This document shows, piece by piece, positions 5,425 to 6,902 of a stretch of DNA of 6,902 bases (positions within the stretch are counted from its first letter, which is position 1; each line of letters opens with the position of its first letter). Origin of the DNA: Phycisphaerales bacterium UBA7708 (GTDB lineage Bacteria > Planctomycetota > Phycisphaerae > Sedimentisphaerales > Anaerohalosphaeraceae). The notes beneath the pieces are model-generated. The model worked only from the letters and a program-made list of their open reading frames with translations. It had not been told where the DNA came from and did not search any database. The stretch is from positions 6,214 through 13,115 of the forward strand of contig DLFY01000139.1 of NCBI GenBank assembly GCA_002482415.1, given 5' to 3'. The position numbers were made by a program, and so were the translations under genes.

Positions 5425-6902
5425 ATGTATCTGCTCGGTTATGATTGCGGCACCTCATCGGTGAAAGCGACACTTCTGGACGCCCAGACGGGCAAGCCCG
5501 TTGCGGCCTGTTCCTGGCCCCAGACGGAAATGCCTATCAGCAGCCCTCAGCCGGGGTTTGCCGAGCAGGACCCGCAGATGTGGTGGGACGCCCTGAAAGG
5601 GGCAACGGCACGGGTTTTGAGTGAATCGCGGGTCCGCCCTGCCGACATCAAGGCTATCGGCATCAGCTACCAGATGCACGGGCTGGTGTGCGTGGATAAA
5701 TCGATGGCGGTGATTCGCCCGTCGATTATCTGGTGCGACAGCCGGGCGGTGGGGGTTGGTCAGAAGGCCGCCGAGGGGATCGGCAGCCAGACGTGCCTGA
5801 AGTACATGCTGAACCTGCCGGGCAATTTTACGGCCGGGAAGTTAAAATGGGTTAAAGATAACGAGCCTGAGCATTTTAAGCGGGTGTTTAAAATCATGCT
5901 GCCGGGGGATTGGGTGGCGATGAAAATGACCGGGCAGGCGGTGACTACGGCGTCGGGTCTGTCGGAAATGATTTTGTGGGATTTTGTTAATCGCAAGCCG
6001 GCCGATATTTTAATGCAGTATTATGGATTTGAGCCGTCGCTATTGCCGGAGCTGGTACCGACGTTTGGGATGCAGGGCCAATTGACCGCGACGGCAGCGG
6101 CGGAACTGGGACTTCAGCAGGGAACGCCGGTGACTTATCGGGCAGGCGACCAGCCGAACAATGCCCTGTCGCTGAATGTGCTGAATCCGGGAGAAATTGC
6201 CGCCACCGCCGGGACCAGCGGCGTGGTTTATGGTATTTCGGACAAGGCTGCATACGACACCCAATCGCGTGTGAATGCGTTTTTACATGTCAATGACACC
6301 CCTGCCGCGGCTCGCAACGGCGTTCTGCTTTGCGTCAACGGCGTCGGTCGGCTCAATAGCTGGCTGAAGCATACGGTGATGGGCGGGAAGGATTACCCGG
6401 AAATGAATGCGTTGGCCGCCAAAATCCCCGTCGGCTCGGAGGGGCTGGTGGTTCTGCCTTTTGGCAACGGCGCCGAACGGACACTGGAAAATAAAAATAT
6501 CGGGGCATCGGTGCATCATCTGGCGCTGAATACGCATCAGCTTGGACATCTATTGCGAGCTTCACAGGAAGGGATTGTGTTTGCCCTGAATTATGGCCTG
6601 GAGATTATGAATACGATGGGCCTGCGGATTGAGACGGTGCGGGCGGGCAAGGCGAATATGTTCCTGTCGGATATCTTTGCCAGGACATTCGCAACGCTGA
6701 CGGGTGCGACGGTGGAACTGTACAATACCGACGGCTCGCAGGGAGCGGCTCGCGGGGCAGGCCTGGGGGCAGGGATTTATCGCTCCGCGCCGGAGGCTTT
6801 TGCCAGCCTGAATAAGCTGCAGACGATTGAGCCGGACACAGGCACAGCCAAGGCCTGTAAAGACGCTTATGGACGATGGAAACAGACGCTGGCTGGTGTA
6901 CT
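5425..6902 (+). CDS. xylB: Xylulokinase (FGGY carbohydrate kinase), C-terminal tip cut by right edge
   Basis: It phosphorylates D-xylulose with ATP to D-xylulose 5-phosphate, the entry point of xylose into the pentose phosphate pathway; cytoplasmic. Seen: 492 complete codons and no stop before the edge. Landmarks: the N-terminal phosphate loop LLGYDCGTSSVK (3-14), EQDPQMWW (47-54), the substrate-side ISYQMHGL (80-87), RPSIIWCDSRAV (98-109), LPGNFTAGKLKWV (131-143), the putative catalytic base Asp242 in RAGDQPNNALSLN (239-251), ATP-site TAGTSGVVYG (261-270) and AGKANMFLSDIF (407-418) where other members carry the GGGARS adenosine motif. It resembles the Bacteroidetes-type xylulokinases as I remember them. 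The family is about 480-500 residues, so only a few residues are missing. GGAGAG (5412-5417) lies 7 nt before the ATG. It follows an arabinofuranosidase gene, fitting pentose use. Another FGGY sugar substrate is possible but less likely. Confidence 0.9.
   Translation, partial: MYLLGYDCGTSSVKATLLDAQTGKPVAACSWPQTEMPISSPQPGFAEQDPQMWWDALKGATARVLSESRVRPADIKAIGISYQMHGLVCVDKSMAVIRPSIIWCDSRAVGVGQKAAEGIGSQTCLKYMLNLPGNFTAGKLKWVKDNEPEHFKRVFKIMLPGDWVAMKMTGQAVTTASGLSEMILWDFVNRKPADILMQYYGFEPSLLPELVPTFGMQGQLTATAAAELGLQQGTPVTYRAGDQPNNALSLNVLNPGEIAATAGTSGVVYGISDKAAYDTQSRVNAFLHVNDTPAAARNGVLLCVNGVGRLNSWLKHTVMGGKDYPEMNALAAKIPVGSEGLVVLPFGNGAERTLENKNIGASVHHLALNTHQLGHLLRASQEGIVFALNYGLEIMNTMGLRIETVRAGKANMFLSDIFARTFATLTGATVELYNTDGSQGAARGAGLGAGIYRSAPEAFASLNKLQTIEPDTGTAKACKDAYGRWKQTLAGV

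Noticed and set aside
1..6902. CRISPR array, tRNA/rRNA, insertion sequence or frameshifted genes
   Set aside because: I saw no regularly spaced repeats, RNA gene signatures, transposase or terminal inverted repeats, and all four genes read through without a break within the window.

Overview
The window looks like a chromosomal piece from a polysaccharide-degrading member of the Planctomycetota, most likely Phycisphaerae (Sedimentisphaerales-like). The best clue is the module order in the large extracellular enzyme: LamG, then a Calx-beta-like sandwich, then a single dockerin-like calcium loop of the type 'CGIWGYLEADYNLDC...DFALLANLW', which I associate with that group. The sequence alone cannot prove the lineage.

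Layout. Positions 1-484 (minus strand) hold the 5' part of a signal-peptide-bearing class I SAM-dependent O-methyltransferase, cut by the left edge. A divergent intergenic region of about 170 bp follows, with a perfect 16-bp palindrome, a second shorter inverted repeat and candidate promoters facing both ways. Positions 658-1473 (plus) encode a complete protein-L-isoaspartate O-methyltransferase (PCMT) that also carries an N-terminal export or lipoprotein signal. After a 154-bp AT-rich gap, positions 1628-5266 (plus) encode a 1212-residue secreted multi-domain GH51-type alpha-L-arabinofuranosidase. A 158-bp gap with a candidate promoter leads to a xylulokinase (5425 to the right edge, plus), which lacks only its extreme C-terminus.

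How the genes may work together. The arabinofuranosidase would remove L-arabinose side chains outside the cytoplasm. The xylulokinase would phosphorylate D-xylulose in the cytoplasm for entry into the pentose phosphate pathway. Together they suggest use of arabinoxylan or arabinan-type plant polymers. The methyltransferase pair on the left appears to be a separate divergent unit. Its shared oddity is that both enzymes need cytoplasmic SAM yet both look exported.

I found no tRNA, rRNA, CRISPR array, insertion sequence or obvious recent mobile element. I see no strong case for a wholly new system. The most worthwhile points are the exported methyltransferase pair with its palindromic control region, and the architecture of the arabinofuranosidase.
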